Positions 22,864 through 35,727 of a stretch of DNA of 64,000 nt are shown in pieces. The notes beneath the pieces were generated by a model. That model saw nothing but the letters and a program-made list of their open reading frames with translations, made no database searches and was not told the origin of the DNA. The position numbers were made by a program, and so were the translations under genes. Origin of the DNA: Malus domestica. Taxonomy: Eukaryota > Streptophyta > Magnoliopsida > Rosales > Rosaceae. Within the stretch, counting starts at the first letter, position 1, and each line of letters opens with the position of its first letter. The stretch is from the NCBI RefSeq assembly GCF_042453785.1, contig NC_091673.1, positions 5,730,501 to 5,794,500 of the forward strand. The letters are read 5' to 3'.

Positions 22864-25800
22864 TTGAGTGCTGAAATTCCTGTTGGGTTTGAAGATACTA
22901 CTGCGGCCGCAGAGGTTGCAATCTCAATTCGAATCCCAAGGTCAAGGAAGTGCTCGGCTCGGGTATCGTGCGCAGGGCGTGTTTTTACCTCCTATCCTTC
23001 CGCGACGGAGGAGATGCTTGGCGGTAAAAGCTGCTTCGAGGCCATCCGGTGCTCGAAGAGTGTACAGAGAATCACAGAGTGGTAGCTCATTGTCTGTTGC
23101 TCCCGTCAAGCAGCTCGCTTCCTTCGTCGTTCCCGTCGCCTCCTTCTTCGCCGTCACTTTTGGTACTGCTTTTGCTTTCAATTCCTTTTTCTACCGTCTC
23201 TTCAGCAAAAAAATTGACTTGGTTGAATGTTGGATAGAAATTAGAAAACTTTAACTTGGTTAAAACGCGTGGTAGAAATTGAAATTTTTTAATTTGGTTA
23301 AATGTTGGATAGAAATTTGAAAACTCTAACTTGGTTAAAATGTGGGGTAGAAATTGGAAAACTTTAATTTGGTTAAATGTTGGATAGAAATTTGAAAACT
23401 TTAACTTGGTTGAAAATTTGAAATGTCGAATAGAGGATGCATTTATTTTTATTTATTAGAAAATTTCTACTGGAAAATGGCTTTTGCTTTAAATTTTTGT
23501 CATAATCAATAGATACCTTTATTGTGCTTGTGTTATCAGTCATTTGTGGTCCGGCATTGTTGATTCGTCATTATATTTGCCATGTCGCTCAAGTTGGTGC
23601 ACTAATTTATGTCTTCAGCTGACAGTTTTGTGGAAATTGGTGGAGAAAATCCTTGTTCCGAAGCGGCAGAGGACTTCATCGGTAGAGAGCAGTACGCCCG
23701 CACAAGGAATGAAATGGTCTTTTGCCGCTGGTACGAATTTATTATCGGGTCTGGGTGCAAAGATTGAAAGAGAGTCCAAGCTGAAGCTCAGTGACTTTGC
23801 CAAGGAACTTAAGTCATTCAGAAGTGTTGACCTGTCAGGTAGATGCTGTAGCACTCATGAACGTAGTTTCTCTATCTTTGCCAGCCTTTTGGAGAACACT
23901 AGCCAGCTAAAAAATAAATAAATCATATTCTGCTTTATTTTCGTGTTTTTCCTTATTTATACTAGTTTTTATCCGAATACCAACTGTAATTGCACTAATT
24001 TCTGGAACAATTGATATTTGAAATCATATGTTGTATTGATAATTTTTTTTGTTAGAGGTTTATTATTGTTTGTTAACTTCCTCATTGATTGTACCTTCCT
24101 TTTTGTTGGAGGCAAACCGGGTTTAGTATGCCAGTCATTTGAAGGTTCTAATATATCTACTAACTAAATGTTATAACTCATGCATGTTTTGGCAATGCTT
24201 TGTTTTGACAGGTCGTAACTTTGGAGATGAAGGATTGTTTTTTCTTTCAGGGAGCTTGGGTTACAATCAGGTTTGAGTTCATCAGTCAGACACTAAAGCT
24301 CTCTGTTTTTGTTATATATATTTTTGTTTATCTTTTTAGTTTACTAAGAAACTGTTACTGTGGACTATAATTGCATGCTTTATTGTGTTTCAGACTGCTG
24401 AAGAAGTAAGTTTTGCTGCAAATGGAATAACTGGAACTGGAATGAAAGCCTTTGATGGTGTTCTTCAATCTAACGTCATGTTAAAAACTCTTAATCTTTC
24501 TGGAAACCCTATTGGAGATGAGGGAGCTAAGGTCAGTACAAATTCCTCCCGCTAACATTTTTCGCTCCACCTCAGGCACAACTTACAATTGTACATTGTT
24601 GTGCTTTCCTAAATTAGAGAGCTGATTGTTTGTGTGGTGTACAACAGTGCCTATGCGATGTATTGGTGAATAATGATGGTATTGAAAAGCTCCAGCTAAA
24701 CAGTACTGACATAGGGGATGAGGTTAGATTATTTCTTCTATTCAAGCTGGTGTCCTATTGACTGCATTCATGTGCTTTCAAAAGATGGAAGAGGAAGGGC
24801 TTGTTCATGAATGGTACACTTAAGATGCATGCTGTTCATTTCACTGTGCAGGGTGCAAGGGCTATTGCTGAAATGTTGAAGAAAAATTCAACCTTACGTG
24901 TTCTCGAACTTAACAACAATATGATCGACTACTCTGTAAGGAATGGCTTCCAGATATTCTAAGATAATAATCTTCAATGAGTTCAGTCATAGTTCTCTAA
25001 ACTGATTCTATTTATAATTTACAAAATGGAGGTAGGGATTTACAAGTCTTGCTGGAGCTCTTGCTGAGAATAACACACTACGGAATATACATCTGAAGTT
25101 AGTCAAGTTCCCTTTTTTTTTTCTCATATAATACAAACTTTCTGGTTTTTATCATTTTATGTAACGCTTGTTTGTGCGTATTGCTTGGCTATGGCTTTGG
25201 CTTCTTTTAAAGAAATTCTTCTGACAATCTTTTATTTGTTTGCAGTGGCAATTATGGTGGCGCCCTGGGGGCCAATGCTTTAGCTAAAGGACTTGAGGGG
25301 AACAAGTCTTTAAGGGTACCTGTCTCTTCACTACCACTATTCTTTCTGTTTTGCAATGCGACAAAATTAAATTACTACTCTATGTTGATGATGACTCTGA
25401 ATGTTGCATAAATTTTCAAGGTATTTTACATCTGTGTTAACTGGAAATACAATAAGTTAGATAAGTGAATTTTCATACAATAATAAGCCTGAGGAAGACA
25501 TTCAGTTACAAAAGTTAACAAAAATCTACTCTTAAGCAATTTTAAAGATTGATGGAACCCTATTTATTGTTTCCAAGAAACGCCGGTTATATTTCTTCTT
25601 TTTAGCTGCCACAATGTTGCTGCATAAAAATATATGAGCTTGCAACAGAATTGGTTAAGTTTTTGAGAGGGCTCTGATATTAATAGCTATGATATATATA
25701 TATGCAGGAACTTCATTTGCATGGAAATTCTATTGGAGATGAAGGAGTGAATGCTTTGATGTCAGGTTTATCACTACATAAAGGTTTGTGTTTCACTATA

Positions 25801-27647
25801 TTAATTGCCATTTTTTTGTCAGACTTTTTCGGTTTCCTGCAGTTTATCTCATATGAATATTTTCTTAGGTAAACTTACACTTCTGGACATTGGCAACAAC
25901 TCTTTTACTGCAAAAGGTGCTTTCCATGTTGGTGGATATATCAAAAAGACCAAGAACTTGTTATGGTTGAACCTTTACATGAATGATATAGGGGACGAGG
26001 TATAGTATTTTCAAGTTGTTGATCACTTCTGCTACACAATTATCTGAACTCACAGTTTGTCTGGTTTCCTTTTCAATTGTGAAAATTACTCAATAGCCAA
26101 TCTAGAATATTTGGGAATTTTGTATACAAAGTAGATTATGATGGTGTACCCCAAAAAGATGTCGATTATGATGAATGAAGTCATTAATCATATGTTTTTC
26201 ATTTCAAGGTTATCAGCTTGCATTGAACCATCCTACTGCTACAGCTATCACTGTTTGGATTTTCTGGCATTTGACAGTCTTAAGACAGAACAGAGAATTT
26301 GACCGACCGAAAAAAAAAACAGAAAAAAGAAGTTTGAACTTAGTTTTAGTATTTCCATTCTGGAATTTGGTACATTGTTTGTGCTATAAAACATACGAAG
26401 TGACTAAACAGTACTTCATTGGCATGTTTAGAGACTGTAACTTAAAAAGCCAAGTCAAGTTCCTTGCTGATGTGTAAATCCTGTTCATATCTAGGGAGCT
26501 GAAAAAATTGCAGATGCTTTGAAGCAAAACCGGACGATAACAACCATAGACATGGTGAGAAGAGCATGTGTCTTTTTTAGCAGCATTTTTTTTAATGTAT
26601 CTGTGTTTTTTTTTATTTAAAAATGAAAAACGGTGTCCTTAACGTGCTAGTTTAGTAAACATGGGGATCGTTCTTACAGGGGGGAAACAACATCCATGCC
26701 AAGGGAGTCACTGCAATAGCTGAAGCATTGAAAGATAATTCCGTCATTACATTTGTAAGTCTTTAATCTTTATCCTCTACCTTTTCTTCTATCTTTCCGT
26801 TTTTATTCATGAATGTAATGGCATACACTTCTCTCCTCTCTCAGTTGGAACTCGGTTACAATCCCATGGGACCTGATGGGGTGAAGGCTTTATCCGAAGT
26901 TCTCAAATTTAATGGAAACATAGAAACCCTTAAGCTTGGCTGGTGCCAGGTAATCTATAGTTTTGCATATGCGCTTATCTATTTATAAGATCTGAGCTTT
27001 TAACGTGTATTGTAAATTTTGTTTTGCAGATTGGTGCAAAAGGTGCAGAGTTCATCGCAGATATGTTGAAATATAACACCACCATCCGTGTTCTGGACTT
27101 GCGGGCGAATGGACTTCGAAATGAAGTGCGTTAATGTAGATAATCAATGTCTTCATACACCATTTAACCCTTTATGATCACTCAAATCTTATGTTATTTT
27201 ATACGTTAAAAATGCAGGGTGCATCGTGCCTGGCTCGTAGCTTAAAAGTGGTTAATGAAGCTTTAACTTCATTGGATCTAGGGTTCAACGAAATTAGGGT
27301 ATGTATTGGCGTTGTGTTTTCTGTTTACCCTTTCACATGTTAGTGGTCTTTTGCACACCATCTGACAATGGTTTTGTTTTCAGGACGACGGGGCTTTCGC
27401 AATCGCTCAAGCACTCAAGGCTAATGAAGACGTGACGGTTACATCTCTGAACGTAGCCAGCAACTTCCTCACCAAATTCGGACAGGTATCCCCTTCGGCG
27501 TCAAGGATCTTCGAGTTTCACCATTTATGTTTGCCATTTTGTTTTCGCTATGTAACGGTGTTTTGGATCGTGCTGCAGAGTGCTTTGACGGATGCAAGAG
27601 ACCATGTGTACGAGATGAGTGAAAAGGAAATCAACATTTTTTTCTAG
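22784..27647 (+). CDS. EMB2004: Plastid leucine-rich-repeat (RNI-like) protein, EMB2004 homologue, 18 exons
   Basis: Exons: 22784-22825, 22895-23162, 23626-23838, 24212-24270, 24394-24531, 24648-24722, 24852-24935, 25036-25097, 25246-25315, 25708-25783, 25869-25999, 26495-26554, 26680-26754, 26845-26949, 27030-27125, 27218-27298, 27384-27485, 27579-27647. Together they give 601 residues, close to what I recall for Arabidopsis EMB2004. The first 100 residues are Ser/Arg-rich, transit-peptide-like. A hydrophobic stretch follows (LASFVVPVASFFAVTFVLW), then about 14 RNase-inhibitor-type repeats (for example LNLSGNPIGDEGAK, LELNNNMIDYSG, LDLRANGLRNEGA), ending EMSEKEINIFF. The Arabidopsis gene is required for embryo development; the biochemical role is unknown, and plastid location is inferred. 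The first intron (69 bases, CT-rich) is the least certain junction. The acceptor at 23626 was chosen because it restores FVLWKLVEK; the next AG upstream leads to a stop. Confidence 0.9.
22832..22860. repeat. (CT)n microsatellite in first intron of the LRR gene
   Basis: About 14 CT units directly after the exon 1 donor site. Probably polymorphic. Confidence 0.8.
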
Positions 27648-28012
27648 CAGGCTTACTTTTTAGACCAGAAATGTGGATGCAAAAACTCGAAACAACACCG
27701 TTCTCGCGGTTCATTCCTTCCCTTGGAAGCATCGGCAGGAACTCGAAAGTCCAAGCACTTGGTTGAAGTTTTTGACTTCTTATCAACTTCAACTTACCAG
27801 GAACAATTGACAATTGGAAATTTTGACGTTGAGAGATCATAGTTAGCTCTTCAGTGATAGGCATTGTTTGTTCTTAAAAGGTTTTAAATTTTTATTTTTT
27901 TGAATTTGGGGGTGGGGGTGGGAGGTGGTATCTGTCAAATGAATTGATAAATAATCAGACAAGTTTTGTATAGATTTTTGTGTAAACGATGACTAGCGTC
28001 TTGTAGGAAAAT

Positions 28013-28170
28013 GAGAAATGCTAAGGACCAAGGAGACTCTACGGAGTGGAACTCTTTACCATCTCATGTTTTTGGCGTAATATTTTATGTTGGTATGTGA
28101 ATTAATGTTAAACTATGAGGTGACATGGTCTATAGAGAGTTCTACTTTAAGAGTTTCCTTAGCATTTCTC
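28013..28170. mobile_element. MITE with perfect 15-bp inverted termini
   Basis: GAGAAATGCTAAGGA (28013-28027) and its exact reverse complement TCCTTAGCATTTCTC (28156-28170) bound a 158-base non-coding element. A clean target-site duplication is not obvious. Confidence 0.7.
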
Positions 28171-30098
28171 TACAAAAACACTTGGTTCCTCACCGTATTG
28201 ATTCATTCCTCGTAAATTTTAGTTTGACACGTGCACATAATATTTTCGTGTTTTCAATGTCTTATTTTGTGTACAACTAAGGAACCAAATAATGTTTAAA
28301 TTATATTTGAACCGATTTGAAAGTGCTACTATCCGAGAAGAACTTTCATGACATGTGAAAATTCCGGTGACATGGTGGCGGTGTATGAGGCCATGAAAGT
28401 TGTCTCCCACTGTCCATATTGTCTATTTTATGACGTGGAAGCGGTGAACAGAGTTCGTGGCTGTCCTTGGAAACAACATTCATGTCGTGGCAGTCGGACT
28501 GGTTTTGATAATATTACGATGGACCATACAGACTAATGTGTCACCAGACTCACCTCCTTCATTTACTTGAGCTTACTCTGCTGCCTCTGGTTCCCCTTGG
28601 AAATATAAGACTTCGACGACGCACTGTTTCAGTTCCCGTGCCTACCCATGACCCACAATTTTTTTTTATTTCAAGAAAATGAACTTACATGTAACCCACT
28701 CACTATCATCGCAGCGTCTCATTATAATAAATTTTTCAATACATAATATTGTATTATTAAATTAAATTTACATAATGACAAACACGTTTCATGCAAGTTA
28801 TTTTTCAGAAAGAAGAGTACGAAAAAAGTGAATAACACCCTTGAAAAAATGTCCTGAACAGAAATGCAGGAATTTTTTGGGCGTCCGTTTAGTAAGAAGA
28901 AGGTGAAGGCTTCCTCCAGCTCAACATGAGATTAATATTGCAGTGTGTCAAGAGCTGTTATACTCTTATGGTATTTCAAATCAATGATGCATTACTATAT
29001 GAAAAAGTTTGATGTACAAAATATAGATTGACTTGACATATCGACACAATTTCATCCTCATGTATCGATTTTTCTCGGACGCCTATAACGAGTACAAGGA
29101 GAGTGACTTCTCATTCTCTTGATATCAATCCATCCAACTGGACTTGAGCTGTCCTCTGCTGAATACGAAACCAGATTATTATTATTATTATTATTGATAA
29201 GTAGTTCCATCCAGCTGGGCTTCAGTACTGCTTTCCAACCGACTCGTTCATTCATTCATGCATGCATGCATTCATAGAATCTCGATCCCCTCACTGGCCA
29301 TGAACAAGCCATGTCCTTCCTTATCCCACGACCCATGCGTGTTGGTGCTCATGGAAATGTAATGGCCCCTTCTTCCTTTTGCCCTTGGTTTTATCGATAC
29401 TGACTTCTGCACTGATTTCTTGTATTTGGAGTGAAAAAACCGATACACAGAATTAAGAGATAAAAATAACATTTAAGCAGAATAAAGAAAAGTGTAATGC
29501 CCGTGTGCATGCCATGCATACTAGTTCCGGAAGATCCAGCACTTAATTAGTGGGCATATCTTCATCTTCACTGATGTCGACAAATGCTAAAGCAATATGT
29601 TCAGTGTGGTACACGTCCTGTTAAATGTTTTTGAGATATTCTTAAAAGACATTTCATGAAACACATATTGAATAAAGGTCCTGAAAGACCTTCATAAACG
29701 CTTTTCCCGACTAAAAGGGTCCAGCACCAACAGGGTCATATGTGGATCTGCTAGGTTCGCATGCATCCGTCAAGGCTAAGCCACAAGTTAATCGAAAGAA
29801 GTAGCCGCATTCTACCTGCATGCGATGTTCATGAATGATTAAACAAGCAAGAAGCTAGCTGGGTGCCACGTACGCCAAAGAACTGAAGTGGTAATTGAAA
29901 TCGAGTTTTTTTTTTTTTTTTTTTTTTGGGAAATATCGACAAATATTTTATGTCACCAAAGTGCGTGGTGCGTCATGGTTCAGACACCGATATGGCGTCG
30001 TATTAGTTCAAGACATGCCGAACAGCAGGACATGGGCGCATGCAAATACGGTACACGAGACATGGGCAATAACGTAACTCTACCAAGAGGAGAACGAC

Positions 30099-30106
30099 TA
30101 TATAAA
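30099..30106 (+). promoter_or_regulatory. TATA box of the GASA gene
   Basis: TATATAAA lies 133 bases before the ATG at 30232, giving an expected transcript start near 30130. Confidence 0.55.
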
Positions 30107-30231
30107 CAAAAGGGGAGAACTCTTTCTCTATGTACTTCAAGACTTAAGTTTTCAGAAACACTAGTTTTGACTGCTGTGAGCCTGTGAGTAAGCTAAACAG
30201 AGAAAGTAAATATATATACTGTCTCAAAAAA

Positions 30232-31320
30232 ATGTCGTCACGCTTGCTTCTCGTTGTGGCGGTTTTGCTCTTCGGCCGCATGGCGGTGGTTTCGTCTGAA
30301 CATTCTACCATTGAAGACCATGAAACGCAGGTTAACTAATTAATCAGTCACCACTCACCAGCCACTAGTCATGCATGACTGCTTTCGTTTTTTCTCCTTG
30401 GGTTCTGTTTCTGGGACTTCTGTAAGTATTTCTTACCAGTTATTAATTACTTATGTGTTTTTTGTAGGCGGTGGTGAAAGGAGCTAACAGAAGGCTTTTA
30501 CCATTCCTGAGTATGCATGCATGGCATTAATTTTCGTTTGCTTTCAAAATTTCAATCTTTCTATTGCTGCATGTAGTTAATTTAACTTAAAAATCAATGA
30601 CTTGCTTTTTCTTTTCTTTTTTTTATAATCAATATTTTACTTAGGAAATGATTTCTGAACGCTCATTTTTTCCTTCTGCACAATTGTGTGTATTTTCATC
30701 TTTTAAGTTTTCTTTGGATTGAATATTCTTAACGTAAAAGATAAATAGCATTTAGTGTACTGACGAGAAAAATAGTGTATGTAAATTATTTTATTTACTA
30801 TATATTGATCTAAATTGTGTGAGAAGGAGTATTCGAATCGAGAAGCATATCAGCTCTAAACAACGTGCATAGATATATAGGAAAACTAATAAAAATGGTT
30901 TGAAAACTTTGAGTTTTAACGAGGATAAAATAAAGGGTAAACTGAATAGTACCAGGTTCAAGTTTTTAGTGTAAAAATGTGATTTTTCATTAAAGTAAAC
31001 AGTACAATGAGTTTTTCGTTAAAACTTCCATATATATTTGTGCGTGACTTAATTCAATTGATTTAGTACAGAGTGATCAATTGTTAATTAGTGTTAATGA
31101 ATTGGGTTCGCATGTGTGTTTGTTTTAATTTGCAGACTGTGAAGGGTTGTGCAATCAGAGGTGCAGTAAGCACTCGAGGCCAAACGTGTGCACGAGGGCA
31201 TGTGGGACCTGCTGCATGAGGTGCAAGTGTGTTCCTCCCGGCACCGCCGGCAACAGAGAAGCCTGCGGGACCTGCTACACTGATATGACTACTCACCACC
31301 ACCGCATCAAGTGCCCTTAA
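30232..31320 (+). CDS. GASA/snakin cysteine-rich peptide, 3 exons
   Basis: Exons: 30232-30330, 30468-30510, 31136-31320; 108 residues. A signal peptide (about 1-22), a variable polar linker (ending NRRLLPFLN) and a C-terminal GASA domain of about 60 residues with all 12 conserved cysteines (starting CEGLCNQRC, core ACGTCCMRCKCVPPGT, ending RIKCP). GASA peptides are secreted, gibberellin-responsive regulators of growth, and some (snakins) are antimicrobial. Which of these applies cannot be judged here. Intron 2 carries a family A MITE (30880-31029). The gene looks intact. Confidence 0.93.
30880..31029. mobile_element. MITE family A, copy 3 (inside GASA intron 2)
   Basis: Begins GGAAAACTAATAAAAATGG and ends TTTTTCGTTAAAACTTCC. 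Internal AACTTTGAGTTTTAACG, GAATAGTACCAGG and AAACAGTACAATGAG match the other copies. Confidence 0.8.
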
Positions 31321-31964
31321 TTACCACTAGTTATCAATTACGGCCTTAAATAATCGGGAATAAATAAATTTCAGAAAACTTAAATGCTGTATGATGTTTT
31401 TGTATATGTATTTCGTTATTTGTATTTGCATGTGAACGTACGTTAATTTAGCAAAAGTGTATGGATACTGCAAGAGTGAGTTTTCAATGTGCCGAAAATT
31501 GTTAATACATGTTATTTCGTTATGCAATTTCATTTGGAGTAACTTCAAAACGCGAAGCATGATTTAAATGCTCTTAACAACTTAAGTTTGTAAATTTTAG
31601 AATGCATGTTGGGGGACACAAATTTTATCATTAAGATTAGTTTAGTCAGATTTCACTATAATATGGAGCGAGCCGATGCTGAGAGGCATGCAAGGCTGTC
31701 AGCGAAGAATGCACCAGATGGTTAGAAGCATAGCTACCCAAATCGGTCTTGTATGTTTCCTTCGGAAGCATGGTTTCTTTGACTCCGAAGCAGATGGAGT
31801 AGTTGGCATTGGGACTGAGAAAGTGGAGCGCATTTCCTGTGGGTGGCAAGAGAATCGGAACGCAGTAAGCTGCCCGGTGATATCATCTACTCGGCAAAAG
31901 AAAAGGAGTTTATGAACTAGATTAAGGCTCTTACGAGCTTATTTTATTTCTTATCGATCACCAC

Positions 31965-32000
<36 letters not shown>

Positions 32001-32280
32001 TTGTCAATTAATCTTACAGAAGCACCATGGCATAGTCGTAAAACGTTAAATATCTATAAATATGAATCGAGTGTGCTTCTTTTTACATCAGTTTCCTCAC
32101 AACCTAGCTTTCTTATGCTACAACATCCTCATCAACATCTGTGAGAGTGATTTTTCGGCATACCTGCTAAAAGTATAAACATCATAATCAGTACCGTCCC
32201 GTATATCATAACCGATACGTACTCAAATCATAACGAAATTATTCAAGATGCAAAGTTCTATCCTACTAACCTACCCAGTC
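31321..32280. other. Spacer after the GASA gene
   Basis: 3' flank of the GASA gene, a (GA)n microsatellite at 31966-31998, and at 32101-32267 a diverged copy of the last helicase exon region. A 79-codon ORF at 31676-31915 (+) has no recognised domain and is not called. Confidence 0.45.
32101..32267 (-). repeat. Diverged tandem copy of the helicase terminal-exon region
   Basis: Aligns with the adjacent segment starting at 32268. Shared words on the plus strand include AACCTA, TCTTATGCTA, CCTCAT and ATATCATAACC in the same order, with period about 167. Read on the minus strand it could encode VCRKITLTDVDEDVVA before a stop, parallel to [16 protein letters not shown] of the neighbouring copy. 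Its acceptor phase does not fit the exon 7 donor. Confidence 0.6.
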
Positions 32281-35054
32281 TTATGCTAGAACGCTCTCCT
32301 CATTCGATGATGAATCCTTGATTCTTTGCAAAGCAGCTATAAGAACAAAAATGATAGAATCAGGCCCCATATATCATAACCAATCTGTTTCCAACCATAA
32401 CAGTTCATCGAATAAGTTAACCAAAATTCTAATGAACTTCTACCGCACTAGAGTCTTTTCAGCATGTACACTTGATTTCTATCTCAACTTTGTATTCCTG
32501 AGTTTTGGACAGTTGAAGATCTGAACTTTTACCTTTTTTCTTAAGCTTATTTCGAAAGCTTCTTTTCCTGCTAAATGCCGTCTCCTATAATAAGAAAGCA
32601 AACTAATAATTACCAAGATGCACCAAAAAGACTCCATCGTCAATCAGAGCAGTAAAAACACAGCAATATGCAATCCATTGTCTAAAACTGAGGATTAGGT
32701 GGAAGCAAAACAGTTGAATCATAATTAAGAATATCTTGTTTCGAATTGTATGTTTTTATACTTACCACAGGCAGATCAAGTTCTCCTGCTCTACGAACTG
32801 CAGCAACCAGGTCACGGTTAGATTCTGTATACATGCTAGTCACAAGTCCATATTGACCAGCTCTGGCTGTGCGACCAACCCTGTGTATAAAGTCCACAGC
32901 AGAAGTAGCAAAATCTGCCTGAAATGAGTAATTGATGCCAAGAGTTAGCGCTGTTCATACTAATAAATACCCGATGAATACTTGAAACAATAAAAAAACC
33001 TCAGACACACCTGGATAACATGTGATACATTTGGAATGTCAACACCACGTGCGGCAGAATCAGTGCACACGAGAATGCCACCTTTCTCTTGGAAATCAAC
33101 CAATGTCTTTGCACGGTCTTCCAAGGAGCAATCTTTATGGTATTGGTAACATTCAATCCCAGCTCTCATCAATATCTTTGCCACCGATTCCACAGCCTCA
33201 ACAGTATTTGCAAACACCATAGTTCGGCACTGACCAGAAGCGGATCTCGTCTCAATTCCATGTTTCACAGCCTTTACAAGTTCATCCACCTGAGTATCAA
33301 AAGTAACTTCAATCCACCTTTGCTTCAATCTGAAATATAACAGAAGCAACAAATTAACAACACTTACAAACACATCAATGTTAAAACATCTACTATTAAC
33401 AGAATTGACTCCAAACAAATCCCCATACATGCAGCAAAATGTGCACAATATAGCACCACTACAGCAGTTATCTAGGGAGCAAAGGAGAATATAAACGGTA
33501 ACTGGTAGATAAAAAAAAGGTATCCCACCTGGGGTTGTGGCAATGGAGGTAGTTTCCACTAACCCAATCGGCCTCTGGAAACATCTTCTTCAACACTGCC
33601 CCGGCAGTTCTCTTTCCATTCGCTGGAAGAGTAGCTGCAACAAAAATGTACTGTTTACTGCGCTTATAAACTTTTCTCACTCTCCTCCAGTCTAAACTTT
33701 TTACGTGCCCAGCCTCAACCTCCTCATGTACGTCACCATCTTTCTCAGAATCTCCCTCTTCTTCAAATATGTCTTCAGTCTGAAGATCGTCTTCATCTTC
33801 TGAACTGAAATGTGATGAAGTGGGTTCTGATGGATTCTCTTCACTTGACCGTGACAATAGCTTTTCATCAAACCGGAGCATGTGTATGAGACGGATAACC
33901 TTATTCTGGTAGCCCCCAGAGAGAAGCATATCCGCTTCATCAAATACCTGCCAATGCCAAATTGGCCATAAATCATGTGATTCCTTTTTCTATATGCATG
34001 CAATTATAGATATGTGATTTTGAATGGAGAAATAAACATACCACATATTTTACACTCCTTATAAAATCCGTACGGCGGAAATTTTTTGGGTCAATATTAT
34101 TCAGAAGAGCAGCTGGTGTCGAAACAATAATATCAGGTTCATTAACTGGCCATCCCTGCAATCAAAGTTTATTTTTTTGTGAGAGAACTGTATCACAAAC
34201 ATTTGATAGGCACAGGGAAAGAGAAGGTGAACCACATCCATCTAGTAATACAAGTAACACCATACAAGTGCATCATTCTATATCCAAAACCGAATAACAA
34301 TAACATCGATACCTGTCTCCCACAAAGAGATACAACACTTAGAAGTGGTTCGCCATTTTCGCCACAAAGACCGTTGGCCATCCGAACCACTTGGTCTGCA
34401 AGTGTCACATTTGGACAAAGAACAAGAGAAATCTTTCGGGGTTGGGACACTCCTTGATCAGAAGAAGCAACATTCGCAGACTCATCGTGCTCATTGGCAT
34501 TACACAGCTTATCAATTAAAGGGACAAGGAAGCTGTGCGTTTTCCCACTACCAGTTTCAGCTGCCACAACAACATCCTTCCCTGAAAGTATAGATGGTAT
34601 GCTAGCAGCCTAAAATCCCAATACAAAAAAAATGTATCAATAAAAATTCAAATTTCGAAGCGATTTCACAAATTGGGATCACTAATCTAAAACCCAGTTC
34701 AAGTTTTCACTGCCCAAATGGAGAAAATTGAGAAATGAAAGAATAAATTATGGGTAGGACTGAACTTGTCACCTGAACCAGAGACGGTTGGCCAAGGCCG
34801 GCATTGTAAAGAGCTTGAGAAACCTTATCGGATACGCCGAGGGACGTCCACGAAACGCTTTCTTCAGTGAAAAACGTATCTCCGCCGTCCTTCCGGTACG
34901 CGGCGGTGGTGGCAGTTCCGAAACGGCGAGGGTGGCTGAGCCAGAGCAAGCTGATCCGAAACGAAGACGAAGAATTGGAGAGAAGAGAGAAGGAGTGCCG
35001 GAATTGGGACAGTAATCTGGGCGGAGATGCGGAGAGTTTACAGAACGGAAGCAT
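32281..35054 (-). CDS. RH22: DEAD-box RNA helicase, plastid RH22 type, 8 exons
   Basis: Exons, in order of translation: 35054-34773, 34609-34313, 34155-34042, 33947-33529, 33329-33011, 32918-32766, 32584-32533, 32336-32281; 563 residues, GT-AG throughout. A Ser-rich N-terminus suggests a transit peptide. Helicase motifs: Q-motif region ([15 protein letters not shown]), Walker [14 protein letters not shown] box VFDEAD, motif III as AAT in VAATLP, motif [13 protein letters not shown] and motif [13 protein letters not shown] long acidic insertion ([19 protein letters not shown]) lies between the DEAD box and motif III. Arabidopsis RH22 acts in plastid large-subunit ribosome assembly and is essential; the role here is inferred. 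The last exon is the least certain: reading through the exon 7 donor instead would end the protein at 32459 with EIKCTC. Divergent from PRIN2, 673 bases between start codons. Confidence 0.9.
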
Positions 35055-35727
35055 TATTGTGGCGGAGCGATGGGTTTTGGGGATTAGGGTTTATGGAATA
35101 TGGAGATAAACCCTTGTTGCTGTGTGAAGATTGGTTTGGAGATGGAGGGAGAAGTTTAAGAGCGTATACGGTGACAGCAACAAGCAGGCGTGTTTCGTGA
35201 CTGACGCATTTTGGTCCGTTGGATCATTTGCTAATCAGGCGAGTAGTTTAGAACATTACTCAAGTGAATGAATTTGTAACACGAAAATCATGGTTTCCCT
35301 ATTCAAAAACAAAAACAAAAAATATAATGGCTTTCGTCCCTCCAAGGCTGATATTCTTTTCCAATAAAAGTACATATGCATGTTTTTATTCATGTGTTTT
35401 TCTTTTATTGACATAGAACGTCTCAACGTAGTGTAGTTTCACTTGATTGCCACCTATCAAAAGTTTAGTCTTAGTAACGTCAACTTTTGGTAATGTTTGT
35501 CACTTATACTATATATTAAAGTAAATGATTGACACGTGATAAATTAATGACGCAAGAGCACATGTCTTATGATGTCTTTCTCTCACACTGACCCCTTCAG
35601 TCATGGGGCTCAACTGTAAATTCCGAACAGTCAAAGGCCCTCAGGAGAAATCGAAATCCCACAATTCCACGAGTGTATACGACACCAGGATTTAGAGGAG
35701 GTTTTAGATAAGAGGAGGGGGAAAGAA
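35055..35727. promoter_or_regulatory. Shared upstream region of RH22 (-) and PRIN2 (+)
   Basis: 673 bases between the two start codons must contain both promoters and both 5' UTRs. No strong TATA box was identified on either strand, as is common for housekeeping plastid-protein genes. Bidirectional control is possible but not shown. Confidence 0.5.

Larger units (their letters stand above)
27648..30231. other. Intergenic region with one MITE and microsatellites
   Basis: Holds the 3' UTR of the LRR gene (to about 27.9 kb), a MITE at 28013-28170, an (ATT)n run at 29175-29196 and a T homopolymer near 29907-29928. The ORFs lack recognisable domains. No other gene seen. Confidence 0.5.

Noticed and set aside
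23540-23625. Alternative acceptor for exon 3 of the LRR gene at 23540
   Set aside because: It leads into an in-frame stop; the acceptor at 23626 restores the expected VLWKLVEK.
31676-31915. 79-codon ORF after the GASA gene
   Set aside because: No domain, no conserved motif and ORFs on both strands in the same place.
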